Shown: positions 6,601-16,531, counted from the stretch's first letter. The stretch: DNA of 23,419 nt from Plantago elongata (GCA_036897095.1 JAYMSP010002586.1:1-23419), one strand, 5' to 3'. Program-made: numbers and translations. Notes: generated by a model not told the origin, from the sequence alone.

Positions 6601-9200
6601 GATAATCAAATGGATGGCCTTGAAGCAGAAGAAGCTGTAGCAATAATGTCTGCATTTGTGTTTCAGCAGAGGAACACTTCTGAGCCTTCTCTTACACCAA
6701 AGCTTTCTCAAGCTAAGAAGAGGTTTCTGCTCTTTCCTCAATTGTTGGGTTTGTTCTAATATATGTCCAAGTCTTCCTTTAAAACCACATTATACACAAA
6801 GTGGTTTTAGGAAAAAAAAAATCTGTTATTTGTGCGGCTAGCCGGCTACTTTTTCATATGCCACTTTCGGTTTTGTGTTTGAGTAATGATATAGATACTG
6901 TAACTGGCTATCTCCTGTCATGGAACACAAGAATTAAATAAATTCCCAATTCAATTCAAGAAAACCTAACCTAAAAATTAATAAATTGAAGCATACCTCA
7001 ATTGGCCCATTGCCGAGGAATTGACTGAACTCCGGCTGGAAATCTGCTGATTTGGCTCAGTTTGATGACTGAGTAATTGGCTTTCTATTAGGTTATGGTC
7101 ATTTACCCCCAAATTTTAATGTCTCACCCGGGATTGCCCAGCTTTCCCGAGATGCAGCCATGTCAATCCCGCCCAGGTGCCAAAATGCACCGGAATAGTG
7201 GTATTCTGTTATCCCACTGAGATTGACAACACTGCTTGGTAATATGATTCACAATTGCATTGTATGGTGTTTGAGAGGACACTTCCCTCGGTGCAATGGT
7301 AAGTTGTTCATCTGGAGACGTGCAGATGTGGGTTTGAGTCTTGGAGTATGCCTCTTTGCAGAAATGCAAGGGTTATGGTGCAAGTATGTGCCCATCCTCC
7401 TTCCCTGCATAGCCAGGGGGCGCTTATGGAACAGTGTTTGTCCTATATTATATGGTGTTTTTGGAGGAAGAAAAAGGACATGCTATTTATTTCAGTGTTT
7501 AATATGTTGTTTTCTACCTTCGGAGTCCCCACTCCCTCTATACTATAGCTAATTTGCTTTTCTAATTCCTCCCTCTCAAAGGTTTGTAGCCTCAACATTT
7601 TCTTCTCTCAGTTTCTTATTTATTCTTATATTAATCCAATAGAATCTGATACATTTATTTTCTAATCTTCTTACCAATGTTTTATTCTTTGGTCCAATCC
7701 CAAATTGATAATCACTTTAAGTATTCACTATGCCTGCAAAGCATAATGAATTAAAGATATAGTAGAATTTTGCTATACAACACATACGAAACTCCATGTT
7801 ATAGCATTGTTTCCGATTTTGATTAAGAAGTCGGCACAATGGATTCTCTTAGAATTGTTGATTCATCCTAATCTGATGTGATGTCTGGTTTTTGTAACTG
7901 TATCTGTAGCTTCTCTCATGACTTTCTTAGAGGGGTGATGTATCTTCCTGGATGCTTATTTTCATTCTTTTTTGCAGGTTGTACAATACAGCTATAAGAC
8001 TGGGAGAGCTTCAAGCCAGATTCAAATTGCAGATTGATCCCCAGGAATATGCTCAGGAGAATCTCAAGTTTGGTCTGGTTGAAGTTGTATATGAATGGGC
8101 AAAGGTAATAACTATTCTCCATTGCCCCCAGCCTACCACTTAGCGGTATTTGCTCTTCATTTCTCATTATTTTAGTTTAAAAGATAAATTTGTGAAGCCT
8201 GTCTGTTAGGTTAGTGCCTCTTTCCAAATACATTGGATTATTGTGAAGTGATTAAATGAAGCAGAATTATGTAATTGTGGTTTCTATTTGAACCTGGTAG
8301 TTTTTTGCAATATTTGCTTTAAAATATATCTTCTATACAACTTTCTGATACTCACCTAAATGGCTGCTAAAGAAAACATCTTTTTTCAGAATACTTTAAG
8401 CTGGAGATTATCAACAACAGGTTTTGCAAGCTCCTTTTTCTGGTACACAAATTATAATCAGTTTCAAATCGTCTTCAAGCAGGCACCAAGTAGCAGATAG
8501 GCTAGGCTTATTAAGATGTAGAATGATTTCATAATTTCACTAAACTTTTTGAGCATAGAAAGTCTCTAAGCCAATTGCTTTTCATGTAATCGTAATCTTT
8601 CGAAAAATCTATTTAAATGGTTATACGCTTCTGTATATATGTTATTCACCTCTAGGAAAGTCTGGGTGGGTTATGTTATGCCCAAAATGCCAGTATACCA
8701 TTTACATAAATTTTATCACTGCTGTGATATTAAGCTTTTATAGGTTTCCATTGTTTCTGGATTTGCCTCCTTCCTATTTGACTGATTAGAGTTGTCTTTA
8801 CGTAGAAGTTGCTCAGTTTAGGCTAAACAAACAATAGAAAGCTACAGATTATAATTCAACCAGGATTCAAGTGCACATACAATTGATTAGATGGCGGGAA
8901 AGAGTTCCAAAGAAGGTATTTAATGTTAGCTTTGACCTTTTAAATCATGTATATTCATGAAGCATCTCTTTCGTGTTGATTTGGCAGGGGACACCATTCG
9001 CCAATATATGTGAACTCACCGACGTTCCTGAAGGCATGATAGTTAGGACGATTGTGAGGCTGGATGAAACATGCCGTGAAGTTAGAAATGCTGCGGCAAT
9101 CATGGGGAATTCTGCACTTCACAAGAAGATGGAAACGGCTTCAAACTTGATAAAGAGGGATATTGTGTTTGCTGCTAGTTTGTACATTACTGGCATTTAG
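3516..9200 (+). CDS. SKI2: SKI2-type DExH-box RNA helicase, C-terminal third (six exons, 5' part missing)
   Basis: Ski2 is the helicase subunit of the cytoplasmic Ski complex (with Ski3/TPR and Ski8/WD40 partners), which feeds mRNA into the exosome for 3'-5' decay. Exons are 3516-3666, 4535-4982, 6032-6246, 6484-6722, 7978-8104 and 8988-9200. All borders are GT..AG, the phases agree, and the joined frame (463 codons plus stop) has no interruption. Residues 1-200 cover the arch/KOW region (starts CIKGEPDIEDY; KOW-like stretch around LLGVVIKAPS). Residues about 200-463 are the DSHCT bundle (IGCIDDDLVVQIKGRVACEM, KFGLVEVVYEWAKGTPF, ending AASLYITGI). The plant protein is about 1,350 aa, so the RecA helicase core and the DEVH motif must lie upstream. 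None is visible in 1-3515, so this is either a gene with a giant intron or a 5'-truncated copy. The intact C-terminal frame argues for a live gene. Confidence 0.9.
3667..4534 (+). other. SKI2 intron (868 bp)
   Basis: GTGAGT donor and CACCATTGCAG acceptor. AT-rich with no recognisable gene or transposon. Confidence 0.85.
4535..4982 (+). CDS. SKI2: SKI2 exon b (KOW-like barrel and arch)
   Basis: It starts AQDHLLGVVIKAPS in phase 0 after GCAG and ends ..PPALDPVK plus one base at AAAG|GTAGAC. The 149 codons include the KOW-like segment (residues about 1-30) and the returning helices of the arch (KIKIDQVRLLE). The frame stays open for nine more codons into the intron, so intron retention would add a short tail and a stop at 5009-5011. 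Confidence 0.9.
4983..6031 (+). other. SKI2 intron (1049 bp)
   Basis: GTAGAC donor; the acceptor TTGTCAG follows a long C/T-rich tract (about 5955-5990). Two small open frames around 5356-5593 are not conserved-looking and I treat them as chance. Confidence 0.85.
6032..6246 (+). CDS. SKI2: SKI2 exon c (start of DSHCT bundle)
   Basis: The split Asp codon (G|AT) joins DPVK to DLKLRDVSAVEAYYKW. It contains the C-x-x-C element KCHGCVKLEE and ends MPDFQGR at CGG|GTGCGT. The phases agree with the exons on both sides. Confidence 0.9.
6484..6722 (+). CDS. SKI2: SKI2 exon d (DSHCT core)
   Basis: It begins IDVLKEIGCIDDDLVVQIKG after TTCATGCAG and continues with RVACEMNSGEEL and AEEAVAIMSAFVFQQ, the most conserved block of the Ski2/Mtr4 C-terminal domain. 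It ends AKK plus AG at AG|GTTTCT. The donor is weaker than the others but preserves the reading frame. Confidence 0.92.
7097..7239 (+). repeat. Dispersed repeat, copy B
   Basis: It starts GGTCATTTACCCCCAA and ends GAGATTGACAACACTGC, matching the two ends of copy A at 1471-1649. A shared inner block (AAAATGCACCGGAATAGTGG versus AAAATGCTCCTGGATAGTTGG in copy A) supports common origin. The rest is strongly diverged. Confidence 0.5.
7263..7272. repeat. SINE target-site duplication, left
   Basis: TATGGTGTTT, repeated exactly at 7451-7460 on the other side of the SINE. Confidence 0.85.
7273..7450 (+). mobile_element. Full-length tRNA-derived SINE (178 bp) in a SKI2 intron
   Basis: It opens GAGAGGACACTTCCCTCGG, has an A-box region (GTGCAATGGTAAGTT, 7291-7305) and a B-box (GGGTTTGAGTC, 7330-7340). 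The downstream body CCTCTTTGCAGAAATGCAAG is familiar from a widespread plant SINE group. A perfect 10-bp target-site duplication flanks it. The 3' tail is TTTGTCCTATATTA rather than poly(A). It lies in the same orientation as SKI2. Confidence 0.85.
7451..7460. repeat. SINE target-site duplication, right
   Basis: TATGGTGTTT, identical to 7263-7272. Confidence 0.85.
7978..8104 (+). CDS. SKI2: SKI2 exon e (DSHCT)
   Basis: The split Arg codon (AG|G) leads into LYNTAIRLGELQARFKLQID, then QEYAQENLKFGLVEVVYEW. It ends at AAG|GTAATA. 127 nt in phase with its neighbours. Confidence 0.92.
8105..8987 (+). other. SKI2 intron (883 bp)
   Basis: GTAATA donor and GATTTGGCAG acceptor. AT-rich, with no transposon or gene recognised. 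Confidence 0.85.
8988..9200 (+). CDS. SKI2: SKI2 terminal exon (DSHCT end and stop)
   Basis: GTPFANICELTDVPEGMIVR, then TIVRLDETCREVRNAAAIMG and the C-terminus RDIVFAASLYITGI with TAG at 9198-9200. This is the expected C-terminus of Ski2 proteins, so the 3' end of the coding region is complete. Confidence 0.93.
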   Translation, partial: GTPFANICELTDVPEGMIVRTIVRLDETCREVRNAAAIMGNSALHKKMETASNLIKRDIVFAASLYITGI

Positions 9201-9814
9201 TCGCTCCATGACAAAAGGGTCAGGTCATTGTTGATCCATCTTTGTTGTACATTATAAATACTTATTCAGTCTGCTAGATGAGGTGTCAAATGAAAACTAT
9301 CTTTTATCAGGGGATTGTATTCGTTGATTTTCTAAGAGTAGAAGAAAATGATTCCTGTTGTTGCAATGTTGTTCTGATTCCATCTTAGTACCGTGCTATA
9401 CGTTAATATACACTATACAACTTTGCCTACTTCCAACTTAGTAATATGTCCATTGAAAGCTTATGGACATCTGCTTATGCTATTGAATATTGATAATTGA
9501 TGCCTGTTTCGTTATTTGGATAACATAAAATCACCTGGAGCAGCCTCAGTTTAAAGCAGGATAATTTGTGTCTTGATTCTGCTCGAGCATCTGAGGTATG
9601 AAAATATGTTTCTTATTCCAAATATAAATGTTGATGGCGCATTGTTCTTTTAATTTCTGGAATTGAAAGCATCTGAGAAACAGTTGTAATTCTGTTCTTG
9701 TCCATTATTATTTCTACTAGTAGAGGATACAGGAAAATAAGAAACTCTTGGTTTATGAAATCATCAAATTTATTTCACTCCGAATGACTTGAAATTGTGG
9801 AACTGATGTATCTC
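9201..9814. other. Convergent 3' intergenic region
   Basis: 614 bp separate the stop codons of SKI2 (plus) and the MEE59-like gene (minus). It must hold both 3' untranslated regions and cleavage sites. No canonical AATAAA was picked out on the plus strand; TATAAATA near 9255 is a possible degenerate signal. No other gene is seen. Confidence 0.6.
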
Positions 9815-9853
9815 TCAGCCGCTCCTGTTGGGCTTATCAGTTGCCGAATCCAC
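9815..9853 (-). CDS. MEE59: MEE59-like exon 4 with stop
   Basis: Twelve codons (VDSATDKPNRSG) plus TGA at 9817-9815, after the acceptor ATTTTCCAG. The DKPNRS terminus fits the family, which supports this tiny last exon. Confidence 0.8.
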   Translation of the reverse strand: MDSATDKPNRSG

Positions 9854-10702
9854 CTGGAAAATAGTTAACCGGATGAAATGAAGACATGTTATGGTTCAGA
9901 TTGAAGTCGATAGTGTTCGGATTAGGTGATGGTAATGGTAACATACCATATCAGATTTAGATGGAATCCAGTCATTAGTAGCAGGATTGCCTGTGCATGA
10001 GGCATGTGTTTCAGATGCAGAATCGGGTTCAAGTCTGAAGGTTGATTCTTGATTTGCATTGTCAGATTTTATAAATCCTGTTCCAGTCTAAGAGAAAGAA
10101 GGCACTACAAATGAATTAAAGTCCAATTAAACTTGCTAAAAAAAAATGGGTTTATATTGAAGTAGAAATCATACTGTGTGGTGCTGCTTGTCAATGCCGT
10201 TCAGGTCTTTGTAATACTCTGTTTCCAAGAACTCTTCACCAACCTTGCTTCCATCAACAACTAGTTTCTGTAGTACAAATCATAGCATCAACTAATTTCT
10301 CAAGGGCATAATAGCAAATCATCCTGTATTCTGAATCTTTGTCATCCGTTTAAGTTCAATCTGTTCCTACATCTGAATTTCATTTATGACGTTGTTGGTG
10401 ATTAAGCTAATCAAATGCGTTTCGTAAGTGAATTCCTACGTGCATAAAAACTAGTAGCAGCAAAACCGAACCTGAGTGTCGTCTTTCTCGAGATGCTGGA
10501 ATTCAACGTACTCGGGGATCGGACCATCAATGGAGTTGGATAAGGCGTCGGCATAAGTGGAAGCGTAGTCGCTTCGCTGGGGCTTGGTATGACGCTTGGG
10601 TGCGACACCTTCAAAGTAGTTCTTGGTGGCTGCCTCTGACTCCGCTGCAGCTTCCGGGCTCAAGTGGCTGTCGCTGCGGTTTGGTCTGGTGGCAGACTCC
10701 AT
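9815..10702 (-). CDS. MEE59: MEE59-like small conserved plant protein, complete, four exons
   Basis: Exons on the minus strand are 10702-10472, 10267-10175, 10087-9947 and 9853-9815. All introns are phase 0 and GT..AG, giving 167 aa. The start ATG at 10702 opens MESATRPNRSDSHLSPEAAA. Conserved blocks are NYFEGVAPKRHTKPQRSDY (residues about 28-46), IPEYVEFQHLE (62-72), EEFLETEYYKDLN..DKQHHTTGTGF (about 88-113) and NPATNDWIPS (about 142-151), ending DKPNRSG. Arabidopsis has related proteins of about 170 aa, one named maternal effect embryo arrest 59. The biochemical role is unknown to me. It is hydrophilic with no signal peptide, membrane segment or known catalytic motif. The gene symbol follows recalled similarity and could equally denote a paralogue. 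Confidence 0.85.
9947..10087 (-). CDS. MEE59: MEE59-like exon 3
   Basis: 47 codons, TGTGFIKSDN through NPATNDWIPSKSDM. The acceptor is TCTCTTAG and the donor ATG|GTATGT. Confidence 0.85.
10175..10267 (-). CDS. MEE59: MEE59-like exon 2
   Basis: 31 codons, from KLVVDGSKVGEEF to GIDKQHHT. The acceptor is GTACTACAG and the donor ACA|GTATGA. Confidence 0.85.
10472..10702 (-). CDS. MEE59: MEE59-like exon 1
   Basis: 77 codons from the ATG to DDTQ with donor CAG|GTTCGG. It carries the GVAPKRHTKPQRS signature. GC content is higher than in surrounding DNA, as expected of real coding sequence. Confidence 0.88.
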
Positions 10703-10782
10703 GTTATCCTTACTTAAGTTTGGGAAACTTTGGTTTGGATTAGATGAGATAAGATTAGTCCATCTCTATAATTGGTTTGATC

Positions 10783-10789
10783 ATTTATA
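10783..10789 (-). promoter_or_regulatory. Candidate TATA box of the MEE59-like gene
   Basis: On the minus strand this reads TATAAAT, about 80 nt upstream of the ATG at 10702, with a CCAAT motif between it and the ATG. The spacing allows a short 5' untranslated region. The background is AT-rich, so the match could be chance. Confidence 0.35.
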
Positions 10790-11755
10790 TGTGGTGGGTA
10801 AACATTTATGTATGCTCTCTTCATCCACGTTATGCACGGGCAACCAGGTTGTTGTAGATATTTTCAATCCTTCAAAGTAACGCAAGATGATCAAATATAT
10901 TTTCCACACTTCAGATTATTCAACTTTTTATTCGGTTTTACGAATATCCACCAAATAAATCTAATAGTCCGATTTACAAACATACTTAAACGCAAAAGCT
11001 TGAAATGGGTTAGTATTGAGGAAGAACGGATATTTTGAGGCCTAATTTAAACTCAAAGTCTTTCACAAGGAAATATTTTCCTAAAATATTGAAAAATTAT
11101 GGTTGTTTATGGGTTTTCACGGATTTTGAGTTTTAGCGGTTTGACTGGTCGAATTTCTTAAAATATAACGAGACATACATTTTTCATTATAATTTTAATA
11201 GGTTATGTTATGATTTAAAGTTGTTAATATTTAAAGTTCCAGTTACAATTTTAACATATTTTGTTAATTTTTAAGAGATTATATGATAGTTTTTAATGTG
11301 TCGGAAATATATATTTTCAAGTTACTGTTTTATCCTCTTTTATTAATTTCTAAATATATAATGTGATGGTTTTATGAACTTACATGTTGACTTGTTATAG
11401 TTTAAAGTGACAATCTAATACATTAATTAAACAACCATTAAACAAGTTTAAAAGTTCCAGAGAAGCTATTAAAACAACAATAAACAAGTTTAAAATAAGC
11501 TACTTGAACATTTAACCATCCAAAGATTTTGAAACATCTATTCTCGGAGAAAAGATTACAATAAATGTTCATTAGGCGTTTTTTATGCAAATATATTGAC
11601 TTGCTAAAATAAACTTATGTTTCCGATCAAACTTGTTGATCTTTAGTTTTCTATATCTTATTGCATGTGCATGTTGCTTCGATATTGCATTGATAACTTT
11701 ATGATACCTACCATTTAACTTGATGTCATCACCACACTTGCATAAAACATTTATT
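10790..11755. other. Very AT-rich intergenic stretch
   Basis: Upstream of the MEE59-like gene. Open frames here are short and unconvincing in both strands. I see no transposon ends or RNA gene. Confidence 0.6.
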
Positions 11756-11760
11756 AACTT

Positions 11761-11804
11761 GGGTCGAGTCACCCTTTAGCCGTTCCAAAAAAAAAAAAAA
11801 AAAA
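11761..11804 (+). mobile_element. 5'-truncated SINE copy with poly(A) tail
   Basis: GGGTCGAGTCACCCTTTAGC, then CGTTCC and a run of 18 A, matches the B-box and 3' end of the SINE at 2248-2415. Everything upstream of the B-box is missing. AACTT flanks both sides (11756-11760 and 11803-11807), compatible with a short target-site duplication from target-primed reverse transcription that stopped early. Confidence 0.7.
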
Positions 11805-12164
11805 CTTTAGTAAAACCATAACAACTCTCCTTAGAACTATCATATTGGTGCTTAAAATCAAAGACGAAATGTGCAACACATTCTAAAAACAATAATATTG
11901 ATGCGTAAAATCATAACAATGCATTTTAATACTATAACAAAGCAGGAACATGCCACACAAGCTAAAAACATTGATATTAATACATAAAATCATAAATATG
12001 CCTCTTAAAACTATAACAAAATATTTACAAGAAAATAAATCATAAATATTTTGACGAAGCTAAAACACTAACGTTTATTGCTTAAAATTAAAACAATATG
12101 TCTTATGCCTAGAACATATGTGCTAAAAATAATAACATGGAGCTACTCAAATTAAGATAAGTAT
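11805..12164. repeat. Diverged AT-rich tandem-like repeats
   Basis: Motifs of the form TTGATGC(T/G)TAAAATCATAA recur four times (near 11846, 11897, 11976 and 12077), along with CTATAACAAA and GCTAAAAAC(A)AT blocks, at irregular spacing of about 50-100 bp. The array is old and decayed. It directly abuts the Copia LTR end at 12165. Confidence 0.4.
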
Positions 12165-13596
12165 TGTTGGTCTAGATAACGGCAAAGTAAAAGACTAGGA
12201 GGGGGGGTGAATAGTCTTTTCAAACTTTCGTCGATAAACAGTCTTTCTCAGAAACCTTGGGGATGTCTGATACTTAGATTTAGAGAGCGAAAGACTTTAA
12301 GTGATAGATAAACGTTAATGCACTTTGCAGTAATAATATGTGTGTGTGAGATGCTGGAATGTGAATATAGTAAGTAAATAACACACCAACTTATAGTGGT
12401 TTCTAGAGGTGGCGTAATCCTCCAACTAGTCCACTCCGGCCTTTCTGAGACCTAGAATCCACTAGAACAGATAATTGAGTTCACCTTACAATGTATCCTA
12501 TTCTAAGATTCCTACAAACAAATGGTTCCCAACCAAATGTTCCCCCTCCCTAGCTTCTAAGCCAAGTACTTCCTGTACTCAAGATAACCTTGAAGCTTTT
12601 CCTTGATTTCCCAAACCAAGTAATTTATGTACTCCACGCCTTGATGGTGTTGGTTATATGATTGTTGTCAGACAACTCTTTAAATAACTTTTCAACTATT
12701 TATCCAGAGAGCTGGAGAAGAAATCACAACTTAATATACTTGTTTAGTATATGGAAGGATTCTCATTTCTGACCCAAGTGTTGATAACTGTTCTGAGAAT
12801 GAACTTCAGAAAGGGTATCTGAGTGTTTAACTCTTTCACAGATAATCAAGCTCTTGTTAAGGTTCAGGACACTCAGAATTACTAGTAATTCTTCGAGCTG
12901 TATGGTCGCAATTGTAAGCTTGGAGAATTGTAGTATGAATGCTTGAGAGAATACTCGCTTCATATGAAAGTATGAGCGTAGTTCGTGTGTGTATTTCTCA
13001 GCTTCTAAGTGGTGATATTTATAGATGAATTTAAGATTCGTTTGAATAGTATCCGTTAGAGTTTCTCAGAATTCAATCCGTTGGTATCTCGAAATAAGTA
13101 CTCACAAGTCACTATCTCATTTTTCAGAGAGGGCTTGCTGGAACGACTTTTCAGTCGGTGTAATTAATACAATGTACTATATCTTGTCTTGTAGTCTGAA
13201 CGGACACATGTGCCTTTTTGAAAGCTAGCATGCTCCTTGACTCAATAATGACATATCTCCAGAGAGGTGTAACATGACAAATGCACCATTAAACATCTTT
13301 CTGAATATAGTCTTTCTGAGGAGACTAATACTTTATGTCTTCATCAAACTTGAGCAATCTTCAGTCTTCAAATCTTCGATTAAACTCCATTGCTTGAATC
13401 CTTCTTCATGGCCTTCTTCGAAACATAAAATTACATTCAGAGACCTAGTAATCCTATTACAAGTTTAACTAGACTAACATACTATGTAATTTCCTCTTTT
13501 ACAATGTTCAAGTGAACTAAGAGTACTAGTCACCTTTGTGTACTAACGATAAGTTACATGGTGATTGACCAAAAACACTAACAAATATTCCTAACA
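12165..13596 (-). repeat. Copia 3' LTR, 1432 bp, intact ends (left copy)
   Basis: On the minus strand it starts TGTTAGGAATATTTG at 13596, directly after the polypurine tract, and ends ..TCTAGACCAACA at 12165. The ends TGTTAGG..CCAACA form the usual short imperfect inverted repeat. A TATA box (TCTATAAATATC, 13025-13014) sits centrally. Near the 3' end is a C-rich run, plus-strand CTAGGAGGGGGGGTGAATAG, that I associate with this retrotransposon group. The adjacent bases AGTAT (12160-12164) are the candidate target-site sequence. Confidence 0.8.
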
Positions 13597-13611
13597 AATT
13601 TTACCCTTTTT
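13597..13611 (-). promoter_or_regulatory. Polypurine tract, mutated (left copy)
   Basis: On the minus strand AAAAAGGGTAAAATT lies immediately before the LTR start. The right copy has AAAAAGGGGGAAATT in the same place, so the G run is broken here. The tract primes plus-strand DNA synthesis, so this copy would prime poorly. Confidence 0.65.
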
Positions 13612-13984
13612 GATCAGTCACCCATGACTATCTTAAAGTCCTATTACAAACATGAAAGTGAAAACAATCCACCACTTAATCATTTCAAAAGATATTCAAT
13701 CAGATAAATTAAGTGCAGAAAGTAAACATCAACCAAATTACAATAAGTGATCTTTGCTGACAAGTTATATTTTATATATGATTTCTGAGAGTATGATCTA
13801 CAGAAAAGACATTACAAAGCATAAGATAACTATCACAAATGTATTACAAAGAAATACTGTTTGTAGCTAAGTAAATTAGGACAACAGGAGAGTCAAAGCT
13901 CCAAGTAAACATCATAAAAAACTAGTCTTCAAGTCTTCAAAAATAACTTAGGTTCAGAAACCTTAAGTTCTTCAGCATCTTCAA

Positions 13985-14346
13985 TCAATGGGGATCAACC
14001 ATCTTGCAGTCTTCAACATATTCATAAAGTAGCCTTCTGACAGAGAGCTCTGTCTTTCTGGGTAAATCACAAATTTCTTTGTAAGCTTTATCAGGGTCTT
14101 CATATTTTTCCAGATAGTCTTTCTTAGACTTCACAAAGTTCTTGACCCAAAAGTACTTTCCCCACACCCAAGCATGATTGATCTTCAGCAAAGATAACTT
14201 AAAATACTTATAAATTTCTTCACAATATGCAATGTCATCCTGGTATTGTTCCCTTGCCATGTAAAATGACTCATAAGTTTGAACACCTAGCTTGTTTGTT
14301 TGCTGAGAGTACCATCTAGCTTTCTGGTCTTGTGCATATCATTTGG
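13985..14346 (-). pseudogene. C-terminal fragment of the post-pol ORF (left copy)
   Basis: A frame of about 90 open codons ends at TGA-like termination at 13985 after ..EDCKMVDPH. It is about 75-80% identical to the end of the frame at 19024-19650, sharing INHAWVWGKYFWVKNF and the R-R-L-L-Y-E-Y ending. Homology to the right copy continues upstream to about 14346 (the CATTTGGCTT block), then stops. I do not recognise a domain. Position after pol corresponds to the env-like slot of some Sireviruses, but no membrane segment is visible. Confidence 0.7.
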
Positions 14347-15565
14347 CTTAGTTTCCCATTATGTGGGGTTGGTATGTACATATGAAGAATCTGAGGAGGT
14401 TAGTGATGTCAAGGCTAATGTGGATGAAGTTAAACGTAAGTTGGATTGTTCACTGTCAGTGTTATTTTGTTTTGTAGTTTCAGAGCTAAATTTGGTTGGC
14501 ATTTGTTCTGGTTCAGATAAAGCCCAGTTGAATTATAGGAGTAACCTGCAGACAACAATAAAGGACATACGTGCAATGCCCCTACGCAAGTGCCATATGG
14601 ATGAAGTTCGTAAAACCCCTTTCTGGTACTTCATATATTCAGCATGCCAGATTGAACCACTCGGGTTGAAGCGATTTAAGAAGAATGATCAATGCATTTC
14701 TAAAATGATCCAACATGCTAATTTGAGTGAAAGGGTTATAACAAGAGGATTTAAGATTGTAATTTGGTGCTACCGAAGAAGATGGGTTTTGAGTTAGTTT
14801 TTGGTATTCGAGATGGGGACTGGCCAATAGAAGTGAGTAGTCGTACTATTGATGAGAATGATTTCATAAGCCGTTGTTTCCCACAGAAAATTGTACATTT
14901 CCGTAGTAAGGTTAAAGGATCATACAACTTGACTAAGACGTCCATCATAAAGGCACTGTATGCTAAGTTAGAAGCTCCAGATAGTGATCGTACTGTTGTT
15001 TCAGATGTCACGCGCTTGCTACATCTTTACGCGATGTCTAACTTTTTCCTTGCAAGCCAAAATTATCTTATCAGTTGGCATCTTACCAAATGTGTGTTGG
15101 ATTTGGAGACTATATGTATGTAGGATTGGATCCGTTTTATTCTACGATCTCTGTTGAAAGGTGTTCAGAACGGGAGGGGGACTCATATTGGTACATGTAC
15201 AATTTTCCAACAGGTTTGAATACTTATTATTTCTCAGTTCCAACATGGCAGGGGATCCGTTTCTTATTTGGTTGCATCCATCCTGATACATTGAAATATG
15301 TTTTTTTTTTTTTAGTTTTGGATGCTGGAACTTTCTGAGAAGATGAAACCTGTAAATGGGATTGTACAGTTTCCTCGTTTCATGAAATGGGATTTAAGTG
15401 TTATGAAAAAGATTGTTAAGAATGAAGGTTTTGATGCTTTTCATTTGGTAGGTTTACTTATGTTGAATATACTCATTGTCGATTTTGTACTTGGTGTTAT
15501 TTGTTTGATGAGAATACATTTATTATTTTGGCGTAGGTACGCAAATGCAGAGGAGATGAAATTAC

Positions 15566-16531
15566 TTGATGGAGCCACTACATAGCCTGCAACTTATCAA
15601 AAGATTTAGTGATTTTGAATCTACTGAGTGTAAGCCAATTGCGAATGCAGTGACTCCACAACCTAGTAATGAGTTGAAGAAGAAGATAGTAATAGAGCCT
15701 ATTTTGATTGATGATACCCTCGTGTTGATCACTAGGGGGAGCCATATGGAAGAGTAGACGGGTGACGACAATGTAACTAAAGAAGAGAATATTGTCGAGT
15801 TGAATTTGCCAGGTGTTAACAACTTTCTACATTTGGTAGCTTCAGCTTGCGTCCCACCTGCAACTTTGCATGGCCATCCCACTGTGGTTGTTCAAAGTGT
15901 GTGTGACTCACCTATCTTGAATCTGCAGACAAATGTATTGGATCTAGATGATAATGAGGGTGGAGATACAAGTAATGATATGGAGAAGCTGATAGCAACC
16001 AATAAGGCTTTAGAATAAACTATTACTGAGATGAGATGTACTATAGATAGCTACCAACATACTGATAAGGAAATAGCAGATAAGGTCGAAGTGATTAAAG
16101 TACTGGAAGCTGAGCTCGTGAAATCAAGTGACACGATCGATGGTTTGCGTTGTTCAATTGATTCCTTACACGTAACTGAGAAAGTAATAGCAAGTAAAAC
16201 GAAGATAATTAAGAGCTCACAATTTGACATTACTATCTCAACTGAAGAAGTATCTGACTTGAGAGGTGTAATTGAGTTGAACTCCTCTCTTGGTCTGACT
16301 GAAGAAGACAAGCTTAAACACTTGGATGTTGTTTGTGACTTAGAGGCAAGGATGGCTTCAATGAAAACAATTATCGAACAGATTGAAAATAGGATTGAAA
16401 GCTTAATTGGAAGGATTCGTTTGGATGGTCAGAAGATTGATGTTTACGCAGATAAGGATAGGAACCAGCAATCTGGAATTCAAAACCTACTTGGTGAGAA
16501 GACCATTTGTGCTTACAGTTGCTTGAAATGA
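15566..16531 (+). pseudogene. Coiled-coil segment of the DUF1985/Ulp1-like gene, one frame with two stops
   Basis: Frame 2 stays coding-like for 966 nt but is broken by TAG at 15755-15757 and TAA at 16016-16018, and ends at TGA 16529-16531. Residues after 16031 follow a heptad-like pattern (repeated I/L/V with E/K, for example VEVIKVLEAELVKSSDTIDG and two related DGLR-S-IDSL motifs), so a coiled coil is likely. The next coding block (16507-16698) is in another frame, which indicates a frameshift near 16500. Confidence 0.6.

Larger units (their letters stand above)
6723..7977 (+). other. SKI2 intron (1255 bp) carrying two repeats
   Basis: GTTTCT donor; the acceptor is TTTTTTGCAG. The intron contains dispersed repeat copy B (7097-7239) and a full SINE (7273-7450). 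Confidence 0.85.
12165..14346 (-). mobile_element. Sirevirus-like Copia element, 3' end only (left copy)
   Basis: In minus-strand order: the end of the post-pol reading frame (14346-13985), a spacer with a mutated polypurine tract, and a full 3' LTR ending at 12165. It is collinear with 17320-19390 at roughly 90% or better identity by eye. At 14346 the homology stops abruptly within the post-pol frame and unrelated DUF1985/Ulp1-like sequence begins. No internal pol is present in this copy. Confidence 0.8.

Noticed and set aside
6355..6741. 128-codon minus-strand frame opposite SKI2 exon d
   Set aside because: Antisense to a highly conserved exon whose plus-strand frame is clearly the real one.
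7163..7552. Overlapping open frames in the SKI2 intron
   Set aside because: They coincide with the dispersed repeat and the SINE; the sequence is explained by those elements.
10623..11038. Plus-strand frames starting within and upstream of the MEE59-like gene
   Set aside because: The first is antisense to a conserved exon and the second is AT-rich chance sequence in the promoter region.
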